From Hermetia illucens (lineage: Eukaryota > Arthropoda > Insecta > Diptera > Stratiomyidae), in the NCBI RefSeq assembly GCF_905115235.1, contig NC_051852.1, forward strand, positions 137,688,027 through 137,752,026: DNA of 64,000 nt, in the 5' to 3' direction. The translations under genes were made by a program, and so were the position numbers. The notes under the pieces are model-generated. The model was not told the DNA's origin. It ran no database searches and worked only from the letters and a program-made list of their open reading frames with translations. Shown here in pieces: positions 45,573-54,534 of this stretch. Each line of letters opens with the position of its first letter. Position 1 is the stretch's first letter.

Positions 45573-47825
45573 GAGACAATATTTTCCCTAATATCCATTG
45601 ATATTTGTTCAATATCTACGAAAAGATACAGCAGTTCTCATTGTCAGATCTTTTTGTTGAAAAACTGACAATTTTTATAGCGGCTATATAAGTACACATG
45701 TATATTCCGGTGTGTCTTCTAATGTTCGGGCTATCGATTAACCAAAAATCGAACCATTTTCAGAGGAAATATTTCGTGCACCGAGTCATGTAGCCACCTC
45801 TGGGACTGTTCAAACACTGCTGGAAAACTACTGAATTCACAATGTCCATAGCACAGTTAGATACTAGACAGCTACCTCACTCCCCCTTGCCCCTCAAGGG
45901 GGGAAATCAGTGCGAGTACATACGATTTCAAATTGTTTTGCCCTTGAGCATGAGCGAGATGTACCGGAAACCCGATCAGCTGTGTTTGACATACCGCCCG
46001 GACTTGCCAATGTATTAGTGAGATTGGCAAGTTTTTGCTGATGTATAAGTGAATACGTGAAACAACTTTTTGCTATATGGGTGAGCACGCCGTAGTATCA
46101 GAATAGCAAAAGCTCACCGATCTCTCTCTTACCAATACGATTTGACGAGGATTATGCCTTTTCCTTGTTTAGCGTCTCTGATGTGTACAGATAAGTTTCT
46201 GCAAGCACATTTGCAAGTGGGGTCATTTTTGTAAGGGTACTGCCTATAGTAGATCTACTGTGGTCCATAGCATTGACAATTGGTCAATGTTGGATAATTT
46301 TCCTGAATCAGTAGATCAAGCAGTTGCCATCCCATGTTTATTTGAAAACCGATTTGCTTCTGAACAAAAAGCTTCACCAGAGAAGAATTTATCGGAGGTT
46401 TACGGAATCTGACACCTTCAGGAAAACTATCTTTTGTTTTGTTTGAGCTACGCATGCCCCATTTGTGGCCAATATGTTTCACCTTATCAGTATTGGCAGC
46501 TTTCATCGTAGATTGTGCATAGAGTTCAATAGCGAAACTTAATTAGTAATATTTCCCGCGAATTTAAAGTTTTTCTGTAACTACATTTTTGCTACTGAAA
46601 CTAAGATAAACCGGCACAAGCGGTGATAGTAATGTGATGCAGGACAAGGGGTCGGAAGATTACTACTCACTGCCACTAACCAATGTATCTTGGGTGAATC
46701 CTGGTCCTGGCTTTCCTCTGAATGTTCGTCGCAAGCCTGGTGTACTGAATGCGGAGGTATCTATTTCCGATCATGTTTCTAGATCCTCCATATGGATGAC
46801 AATTTGTTAAGTCACCGACAGGTAATCGAAAAAATGATAAAACAACAATGGGCACGGTAGCAATGTACGGATGTAATCAAAACACAAAACACATTTCAGG
46901 CTAAAAACATCAATTTATCGTTACACGGCGACTGAATGTTTTCGACTACTCTCCATAATGCAAACTCTGTTATCAGAAAACGATATGGGCAGTATGAATT
47001 TATACCGATTGATAAGGCCTCTCAATGAGGCCTAGCTTTTAGCTGAGTTTCTCAAAGCTGTTTGGAATAACTGCCAATTGCAGTAAAGGTATCAATAGTG
47101 TTGTGACTGAGAGTGGCAAACATGAGCCCATATACTTGCCAAAACTTGAAGGAATTGTCAAATGAAAAGTTTTTAATTCAAAAGAAACGCCTGCTTCAAA
47201 ATTGATATGAAAAAATAGAAATATTCGGTAAATGTTTCGATTAAGGACTTTCATAGAAACGTCGACCAAAAATCCGAAATTCTTGTCAAAATGGTCTATT
47301 CTAATCAAAATCTTAGAGAGTGGTGGAAGTGAACTTTTTTGTGTTTCCATTTCTTTGCGGTTTCAACAGGCCCGTTTTGAGAGGAAGATAAAGAGGGGAA
47401 TCCCCCTCTTCTTGGGGTTAAAGTTATCTTGCGACCTCGAAGATAGAAGCTTTACCAATACTAGGTTAATTACGCAATGCCAATGGAGGACCGTATGATT
47501 TTCATCTTGTGCCCGGTGTTATTTCGGAATCTGTCCTCTCCGCTGAATTAAAAACGGAATTTTCAAATGAAACTCCAACACCGAAAAGAAAGTTTTATGC
47601 CTTAACTGCGGGTACTGCGAGTGCATTTGGTAGTTAAAATTCAATGTTTGAATTTCATGCGTTATTGTTGCCACCGGAAATAAATAAGTCTTCCCGATAT
47701 TTTTGCGCAAAGCTGCTAGATTACAAACATTGTGAAACATTTTGAAAAGAATATTTTATCAATGATTATGGATAACTTCTAAAAGATAGTTAATTTAGCC
47801 GTGGTTTCACAACATTCAAACTTTA
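45573..47825. other. 2.2 kb without recognisable gene
   Basis: Several 60-105 codon frames occur on both strands (for example 46255-46506 minus and 47039-47350 minus), none with a motif I know. Splice-consistent coding runs are not evident. An oddly C/G-homopolymeric spot (CCCCCTTGCCCCTCAAGGGG) lies at 45886-45905 within a short palindrome. Confidence 0.35.
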
Positions 47826-47990
47826 AGGTTTTTTGTGAAAAAAAAACCTTATTAGAGTCGCGTCGATGTCTGTTCGTCTGTCTTTTTTTGTGGCTGGAGG
47901 TGAAAATCTTACAAAGATAGTGCCGCGCCAGCTTGCAGCAGTGTGGTATTCTCACTCAATAAAATCTCCCTCACTTTCTCCTTCCTTCCG
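47826..47990 (+). repeat. interspersed repeat start, similar to 12640-12720
   Basis: TTTTTTGTGAAAA followed by the TCTGTTCGTCTGTC phrase echoes the repeat at 12655-12690. Short and degenerate. Confidence 0.35.
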
Positions 47991-48099
47991 CGTGCCGCAA
48001 AACATTACTTCGCGTAATCCTGCTTTAAGTGACCAAACCTTCCGTTCTTCGCGTCCTCCTTGCGCCTTCCGCTTTTCAAAGTTCCTCCTGTATAGTTTT

Positions 48100-49010
48100 G
48101 ATTGCGGAGTTCACCATACATCACTTTCCCTCCGACTTCAGCATTTGCCTGACGATGTTTTGCGAGCTTATGTTGATTTTCAGAGAGTCTTCCAGGCTCC
48201 TTCTCTCTGAGTAAAACCGTGGACAGTGGAACATAACATACTCCGAGTCCTTAGGCGTGGTCATCCAGCCTGAATTGGTGCAGATACTTCCTGTAACCAC
48301 CATGTCGAAACACGAATTGCGTTAGATGGTAGTTAATCTCGCTGTGTCGTCGCTGGATCCACTCCTCAACACGAGGAATCAAAGTGTAGGTCCAGCGCCC
48401 CCTCTCTCTCCCATCGTTGCTGCTACTTTTCCAGCGACTCTTCCCTTGCCGCCTTTCGGTATTCTGTATCCTTTTCACGTGGATTCGTTCTCCTTATATC
48501 GTACAGCCAGCGTGTCTCACTTGCCAAAATGTCCATCGGGATCATTCCCGAATAACACACGCTGAGTCGCCTGATATTGTTCTGAAAGCGCTGGGCAGTG
48601 TTAGCACTACTAAGCGGTAAGTCAAATTTACCTTCCTCTGATTACTGTCATACGTTAGTGCTTCCTCCCAAACTAGTGCCGCGTATAATAGTATGGAGCG
48701 AACCACCCCGACCACAAGTAATCTGCGACTGTACCTTTCTGCCCCCCATGTTAGGCGTCATCCACGCTAATGATACGCTGGTAATTGTCGCTTTCTCACA
48801 GGTATAGTCCAGGTGTCCCTTGAAATTGATATTAGCGTCAGCCATCACCCCCAGATATTTGATAACCGGCCTCAAAGAGATGATGTGACCACCGACAGGA
48901 ATATTAACCGTATTCCTCTTCCTACAGTTGGTAATCAAGACCGATTCCGTCTTTTGTTCCGCAGGGTCAAGCTGAGCCATCTCAGAAGCAGCTTAGTCAA
49001 ATAACTAGGG
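48100..49010 (-). mobile_element. R1-clade LINE, RT thumb to C-terminus
   Basis: On the minus strand: 'KTESVLITNCRKRNTVNIPV' and 'RPVIKYLGVMADANINFKGH' (the IRYLGVMxDxxLxFxxHL box), then 'WMTPNMGG'. After frame changes 'ERGRWTYTLIPRVEEWIQRR' and 'NYHLTQFVFRHGGYRKYLHQ' follow, and finally 'VMFHCPRF' (the CCHC knuckle region). These are diagnostic for R1-clade LINEs. The copy is 5'-truncated and decayed. Confidence 0.85.
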
Positions 49011-49232
49011 ACACCCTTTTTAGCCAGTGAGCTTTTAGCATTTTTGACGTCCAAAGCCAAAGGGTAGTAATAGGTCCAAGCGCGAAACGTGGATTGGTAC
49101 CCACGATGGAGCATAAAACCTGGGAAACGCCTGCTGAACCAACAAAAACAGCTCTACTACCAAACCCTATCTCCACCTCCACGTGGTGACCGCTGGGACC
49201 TCTTTCTTAATGAAAACCTGAAGACGGAGAAG

Positions 49233-49535
49233 TGTGGCGCGGCAGGATCTGCGGCATTCGAAATTTATTTCGAATGTTGCGGATGCGGACGGGTAGATGT
49301 CGAACTCTCCACTCACTAATTTTCCGAACGCACCGGGGGAGTGGAGAATAAGTCGGTCTCTTCTGTATCCAACCGCGGCGCTGAACACATCGGCATTAGA
49401 TCGCTCGTGACTGAACAAACTTATTAGGTCGCGTTTAATTTACCAGTGATTAAGAATTCATCTTTTTGCTTCGGTTTTTATCATATCTCCATTAACTGAG
49501 ATATAATCTAAATAAAATAATAAAGTGGCCGAACA
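49233..49535 (+). repeat. left LTR (303 bp)
   Basis: Direct repeat of 50503-50805 with two base differences. Contains the palindrome ATTCGAAATTTATTTCGAAT near its start. Confidence 0.95.
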
Positions 49536-49735
49536 GTTTGTTCAGTCACGAGCGTTCTAATGCCGATGTGTTCAGCGCCGCGGTTGGATACAGAAGAGAC
49601 CGACTTATTTCCATGCGGTCCTTACTGTCCCAACCAACGGCATATTTTTCGCCGCTAATTCTCCACTCCCCCGGTGCGTTCGGAAAATTAGTGAGTGGAG
49701 AGTTCGCCATCTACCCGTCCGCATCCGCAACATTC
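49536..49735 (-). repeat. inverted partial LTR copy inside the element
   Basis: Reverse complement of LTR positions 49272-49420, with about 51 extra bases (roughly 49609-49660) that both flanking LTRs lack. The inverted copy therefore derives from a longer LTR version. Confidence 0.9.
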
Positions 49736-49747
49736 ATCATCAATACA

Positions 49748-50566
49748 ATGGATCAACAATTCATCATCACCAGCCCTTTGGCTATCAACACCAACATCAC
49801 CCCATCATTCCAACCCCTGCAACACCAGGAGGAGCCCCAGCTGAACTATCACACTATTACTGGTAATGAAGTTACAGGCGGACAACTCATGAATGCTAAC
49901 GATATGCCCGAGCAGCTTTACGAGTTGGCCAACTATGGAATAGATGATGAGCAGCAACAACATGAGATCGTGGCCGTTCAACGGTTGCCAAGCGGTATGG
50001 TCAATTACCAAGATAACATGCCCTTGCCATACACACCCATAGTACCTGATTCCTGTTTCTACTCATCAAACATAAAATGCGAACGATCCCCAGAAGTGGG
50101 CGACGTAGCACCAGAGATCTCACCATACTCGCCGACGATTACCTCAACCAAGGCCACCCTCCCCAGTCCGCCTGCCATGGAATGCAGAGAAATTAAACGG
50201 AGCTCTCCGTCTGCTCTGAGGCGCCGAAAACAGGACAAAGCTATGCAGGATCCCTCGACACCACTCGGATTCACATCGGTCACTGGCAACAACTTCATCA
50301 CCCTCTCGATCGATATTCCAGCAACACAAACCCCAAACAGCTCACTAGGAACACCGACCGGCGAAATTCGTTGCGACGAATGTAACAAGGTATTTACCAA
50401 AATTTGTTATCTTACGCAACACAATAAAACATTCCACAACGGCGAACGAAGTTCGGGGATCCGTCGCCGAAACCCCCTAGGTTTCGTCTGGGGGCGGAGT
50501 GATGTGGCGCGGCAGGATCTGCGGCATTCGAAATTTATTTCGAATGTTGCGGATGCGGACGGGTAG
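49748..50566 (+). CDS. captured C2H2 zinc-finger gene fragment within the LTR element
   Basis: A continuous frame runs from 49538 (342 codons). The gene-like part starts at ATG 49748 (MDQQFIITSPLAINTNITPS). It reads as an Asn/Gln/Ser/Pro-rich N-terminal region of a transcription factor with a basic patch (ALRRRKQDKA). One C2H2 finger follows, starting near 50372 (CDECNKVFTKICYLTQHNKT then FH: C-x2-C-x12-H-x4-H) with linker NGER. Then the frame departs from the finger array and runs into the right LTR. A host factor of this type would carry several fingers, so only its 5' part was taken. No intron is visible. The parent gene is not identified. The upstream 70 codons are translated from the inverted LTR copy. 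Confidence 0.75.
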   Translation: MDQQFIITSPLAINTNITPSFQPLQHQEEPQLNYHTITGNEVTGGQLMNANDMPEQLYELANYGIDDEQQQHEIVAVQRLPSGMVNYQDNMPLPYTPIVPDSCFYSSNIKCERSPEVGDVAPEISPYSPTITSTKATLPSPPAMECREIKRSSPSALRRRKQDKAMQDPSTPLGFTSVTGNNFITLSIDIPATQTPNSSLGTPTGEIRCDECNKVFTKICYLTQHNKTFHNGERSSGIRRRNPLGFVWGRSDVARQDLRHSKFISNVADADG

Positions 50567-50805
50567 ATGGCGAACTCTCCACTCACTAATTTTCCGAACG
50601 CACCGGGGGAGTGGAGAATAAGTCGGTCTCTTCTGTATCCAACCGCGGCGCTGAACACATCGGCATTAGATCGCTCGTGACTGAACAAACTTATTAGGTC
50701 GCGTTTAATTTACCAGTGATTAAGAATTCATCTTTTTGCTTCGGTTTTTATCATATCTCCATTAACTGAGATATAATCTAAATAAAATAATAAAGTGACC
50801 GAACA
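50503..50805 (+). repeat. right LTR (303 bp)
   Basis: Direct repeat of 49233-49535; preceded by a purine-rich tract and followed by the GAAG duplication. Confidence 0.95.
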
Positions 50806-51818
50806 GAAGGATGAAGGCCAGTCTCTCGCGCCTAAAAACGAGAGAAAATGTACCAACTGGTCTTCCAGGTTGGGGGTTGCATAGGGCTGACAACCCTACA
50901 CGGAAAACCGATGTTACGAAGCCACAACAGGAGCCTCGGACTGGACGGATAATACAACGACGAACCCGGCAACGACAAAGGAATAACGATTTGCGCATTT
51001 TCTCATGGAACGTGAGCTCCCTGCACAGAGATGAAGCTGCTGAGGAGCTAGCCGATACCCTGTTCCAATATAGGGCGGATGTAACAGCGTTAAAGGAGAT
51101 GCGTTGTACAGGGAGCGGTTTCCTGGAGAAGAGTCGCTACACCGTACATTATAGCGGCCATCCAGGAAACCATGTGCACGGAGTAGGTTTCTTAGTGAGA
51201 AAAAAATTGAAATCTGCTGTTATCGGCTTTGAAAACATGAGCGGAAAGCTATGCACTCTGCCCTTGCAATGCAAGTTTAGAAATATAAGCCTCATTAACG
51301 TTCACGCCCCTACAGAGGAGACTGTATAGTCGGAGAAGGATACCTTCTACAAGACAGTAGAATGAACCCTCGAAGCCTGTCCCAGATATGACATCAAAAT
51401 CATACTTGGGGATTTTAACAGCCAACTAGGGAAGGAGCCCGTGTTCAGGCGATACGTTGGTTCCCAAAGCTTACACTAAAATACAAGTGATAACGGACTG
51501 CGGATTATTCAATTAGGAGTGTCACATGAAATGGTTGTTGGAAGTACCTGGTTTGGGCCTCTCCAGACGGGACCACTTTCAACCAAATTGACCACGTGTT
51601 GATCGAACGCCGCCACCAGTCAGCCTTGATGAATGTCAGAACATATAGGGGGGCCAATATAGACTCGGATCAGTATCTCGTTGGCATGGTGCTCCGACCT
51701 CGAATAACAATACCACCTAGAATCCCCTCTGACAATCAGGTGAGAGTGAATACCGAAGCCATTCACAACATAGCCCTCCGTAACACCTATAAAAGGGAAA
51801 TGGATGCCGCAATAACCG

Positions 51819-51832
51819 CAATCAACAGAGAT
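51819..51832 (+). repeat. 14-bp target-site duplication, left copy
   Basis: CAATCAACAGAGAT here recurs at 53041-53054. In the uninterrupted LINE-A copy the corresponding site (CAGTCAACAGAGGT, 6534-6547) is present once. Confidence 0.9.
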
Positions 51833-52756
51833 AATAATAATAATAATAAACGGTAAACACGTGAATTGTCTTTGGCAGCCATTTGTCGATTTGCATCTGT
51901 CGAACAGATGGCTGTGTGCTGGGGAGCTCTTTCCTGAGACGGAGGGGTTCATGTGTGCCATTCAGGATGGCGTGGTCGCCACCCGAGCTTATAAAAAGCT
52001 CATCATGAAAGAACGGGTGGAGAACGACCAGTGCAGAATGTGTGGTTCGGCGTTAGAGACGTTGGACCATCTCATTTCTGGCTGTACTGTTATGGCACCG
52101 GTGCAATACATCACCAGGCATAATGCTGTATGTAAGGTTATCCATCAAAACCTTGCATACAAGCATGGGCTGATCACGGGGACATGTCCGGTTTACCGAT
52201 ACGAGCCGCAAGCAGTACTTGATAGTTCTGCTTACAGCATGTATTGGGACCGGCAAGTTCTGACTGATCGCCATACCGCACACAACAAGCCTGACGTACT
52301 GTTAGTTGACAAGACAGGTCGCTCCGCGTATATTATTGATGTTGCTATCCCCCATAATAGCAACATTGAACGGAAATACGTGGAGAAGAAGGTGAACTAT
52401 GAGCCATTGGCTCGGGAAATCAAAGAAATTTGGCGTCTCGAGCGGGTGGTTGTAGTTCCCATAATATTGTCAGCTACAGGTATTGTACCTAAATCCCTGA
52501 CGGCTTCCCTTGATGTCCTGGGACTTTCGCACAGTCTGGTTCAAACCTGCAGAAGTACACCATTCTGCATACGTGCTCGATGTTGCGGGGAGTACTCGAC
52601 GGATTCTCCCACTGACCTACCACCGGCCACCACCACCAGTGCCCCTTTAGTTTTTAAGTAGGTAGGATCGTCCGAGCCTAAATGCTTGGCACTTAGTGCT
52701 AGTATTAGGTAAAATCCGGCATCTGCCGAGATTGTGATAACTCGGAAATAATAATC
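51833..52756 (+). mobile_element. LINE-B 3' part (RLE-type, Dong/R4/R2-like) in an AAT repeat
   Basis: One open frame (51861-52661, 266 codons) reads SNRWLCAGELFPETEGFMCA and then CRMCGSALETLDHLISGC, a CX2CX8HX4C knuckle. RHN follows, and then HNKPDVLLVDKTGRSAYIID. CCHC plus R/KHN plus PD-x14-D is the restriction-like endonuclease signature of R2/R4-type LINEs. The piece 'VVPIILSATGIVPKSL' is also typical. The 5' RT part is absent (5' truncation). (AAT)n flanks both sides: 51831-51847 at the left and GAAATAATAAT near 52750 at the right. It lies in the tail of an oppositely oriented SINE. Other 3' pieces: 8745-9290 and 56641-56712. Confidence 0.85.
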
Positions 52757-53040
52757 GTTGGCGCAACAATCCATATTGGATCAAGGCCTTGAAGTGTGTT
52801 AGAGCACTTCATTCAAGACCGTAACGGTACACCACAGTACACTGTGGGAGGCAATGTGGTCAGCATTGCGCTCGCCCGAGATTATTACCCTGATTTGACT
52901 CAGGTACTCATTCACAGCTGAGTCGACTGGTGTCCGACATCCAATCACGATAACAAATTCCTCTGCCCCCAGCGAGATTTGAACCGCGACTTTCCGCTAC
53001 GATAGCCCAGCGCTCTAACCACTTGAGCCATCCGGACACT
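52757..53040 (-). mobile_element. tRNA-derived SINE
   Basis: The minus strand begins near 53040 with GTGTCCGGATGGCTCAAGTG and GTTAGAGCGCTGGGCT (A box), and then GGTTCAAATCTCGC (B box, about 52973-52985), giving a tRNA-like head of about 75 nt. The body runs through AGGCCTTGATCCAATATGGA and GTTGCGCCAACG to an ATT-repeat tail at its 3' end. A 14-bp duplication (51819-51832 and 53041-53054) flanks the SINE plus the LINE-B piece in its tail. Confidence 0.85.
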
Positions 53041-54534
53041 CAATCAACAGAGATCCTGAAGATAAAGAATAAACAAATGATCTCCACAACCACCTGAGGA
53101 ACGTTATTATTGATACGGCCACAAACATACTTGGCCCCAGCCGCAAGAAAAGAATATAAGCTAGCTATGGAACGGAAGAATGCTGCATACAGGGTCATGT
53201 TGCATTCTGAAAGAACGCGGGCACGCGCAGAGACTTACCACGAACTCTTTCGAGCGGAGAAGCGACTTCACAGACGGAAAAAAGGAAGCCTGGGAGAACC
53301 AACATGTCTGTGAACTAGAAAAGTACAAGGAGCAACCGCACCAGGGGCGGAAGTTTTACGAATAAGTCAGCAGGATGAAGCCTTATACACCTCCATGCTC
53401 ATCCTGCGAAACAAAGAGGGAATTTCCGACAGAATGGGCATATTGGAGCGATGGGTTGATTGCCTTGATGAGCTACTGAACAACCAGAACATCGGCGAGT
53501 TGGGGGTCCCGCCAACTGAAGACGACGGATGGAATTACAGCCGAATTGGTAAAATATGGAGACGACCAATTACACCAAGTAGTTCATCAACTTGTGCTCA
53601 AAGTGTGAGATAGCGAATCAATGCCTGACGACTGGCAGAGAGGAATTATCTGTCTGTGCAGCAATTATAGGGGTATCTCGTTACTGAGTACCATCTATAA
53701 GATATTCTCCGTTATCTTGCTAGGCCGGATAGTCCCATACGCTCAGATCATCATTGGCCCATAGGCTTCACTCCAGGCAAATCAGCAACAGATCAGATTT
53801 TCTCTCTGCGGTAAGCGATGGAAAAATTGTTGAAATATTTGCATTAGTCGCACCATCTTTTTATCGACTTTAAAGCCGCCTATGATAGCACAGCCAAGGT
53901 AAAACTGTACACGGCCATGAGAGACGAACGGACGAAATTGTTAAGACTGAGTAGGCTGACCCTCACCAATGTGCGAAGCCAGATAAAAGCAGTAGGATCA
54001 CTCTCAAGACCATTCGACATCAACAACGGTCTACGACAAGAGGATGCCCTATCATGCGTCCTCTTTAACCTGGCCCTCGAAAAAGTGATCCGTGATGCTA
54101 AGATAAATGCAAGAGGTACGATCCTCTTTAAGTCCACCCAACTACTGGCCTATACTGACAATATCGACATCATGCGAAGAACGACCCGAGACATACAAAC
54201 TGCCTTCATCCAGATCGAGCAGGCGGCGCGAGATCCTGGACTGCATATCAATAAAGACAAGACAAAGTATATGGTGGCAACGTCAGCACCGAAAACCAAC
54301 CAACCAACAACATCAAACCGCACGATGATGAAATCCGCGCACGGTTGTTGTCAGCCAACAGAGCCTATTTCAGCTTACAAAAACTGTTTCGCTCGAAACG
54401 TCTCCCCATATGTTCAAAGCGCTTACTGGACAAGACGGTGATCCTGCCAGTCCTTATGTATTCCTCGGAGACTTGGGTTTTTAGCAAAAAAACTGCGAAC
54501 TCTTGGCCGCGTTCGAGAGAAGAATCTTCGGAAG

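Larger units (their letters stand above)
49233..50805 (+). mobile_element. young non-autonomous LTR element carrying a zinc-finger gene piece
   Basis: A 1573-bp element, structurally whole as a non-autonomous unit: 303-bp LTRs (49233-49535 and 50503-50805) starting TGT and ending ACA, 2 differences between them, and a 4-bp GAAG duplication (49229-49232 and 50806-50809). A purine-rich tract (GGGGGCGGAGTGA) precedes the right LTR. The 967-bp interior has no gag, protease, RT or integrase. It begins with an inverted partial LTR copy (49536-49735) and continues with an open frame encoding Asn/Gln/Pro-rich sequence and one C2H2 finger. A conventional tRNA primer site is not evident after the left LTR. 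The insertion lies in LINE-A. LTR similarity implies a recent insertion. Confidence 0.9.
49060..54534 (+). mobile_element. LINE-A copy 2, host of nested insertions
   Basis: Matches the copy at 5390-8220 from the 5' phrase GCGAAACGTGGATTGGTACC onward. It is split into 49060-49232, 50806-51832 and 53041-54534 by two insertions. EN reads 'RIFSWNVSSLHRDEAAEELA', 'ISLINVHAPTEE' and 'GANIDSDQYLVGMVLRPRIT'. RT reads 'LHHLFIDFKAAYDSTAKVKL'-like near 53850, 'RPFDINNGLRQEDALSCVLF' and 'AYTDNIDIM' (where YADDIDI is expected). Multiple frame changes and losses are present. The right end stops at CTTCGGAAGA (54534), where the Ty3/gypsy fossil starts. Confidence 0.85.

Noticed and set aside
49538-50566. 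A host zinc-finger gene at this locus
   Set aside because: The frame begins in an inverted LTR copy, ends inside the right LTR and has only one finger. The whole is bounded by LTRs with a GAAG duplication, so it is part of the mobile element.
50407-50688. Minus-strand open frame of 93 codons (and its twin at 49167-49418)
   Set aside because: Both lie in the two LTRs and read the same antisense sequence; they do not represent separate genes.
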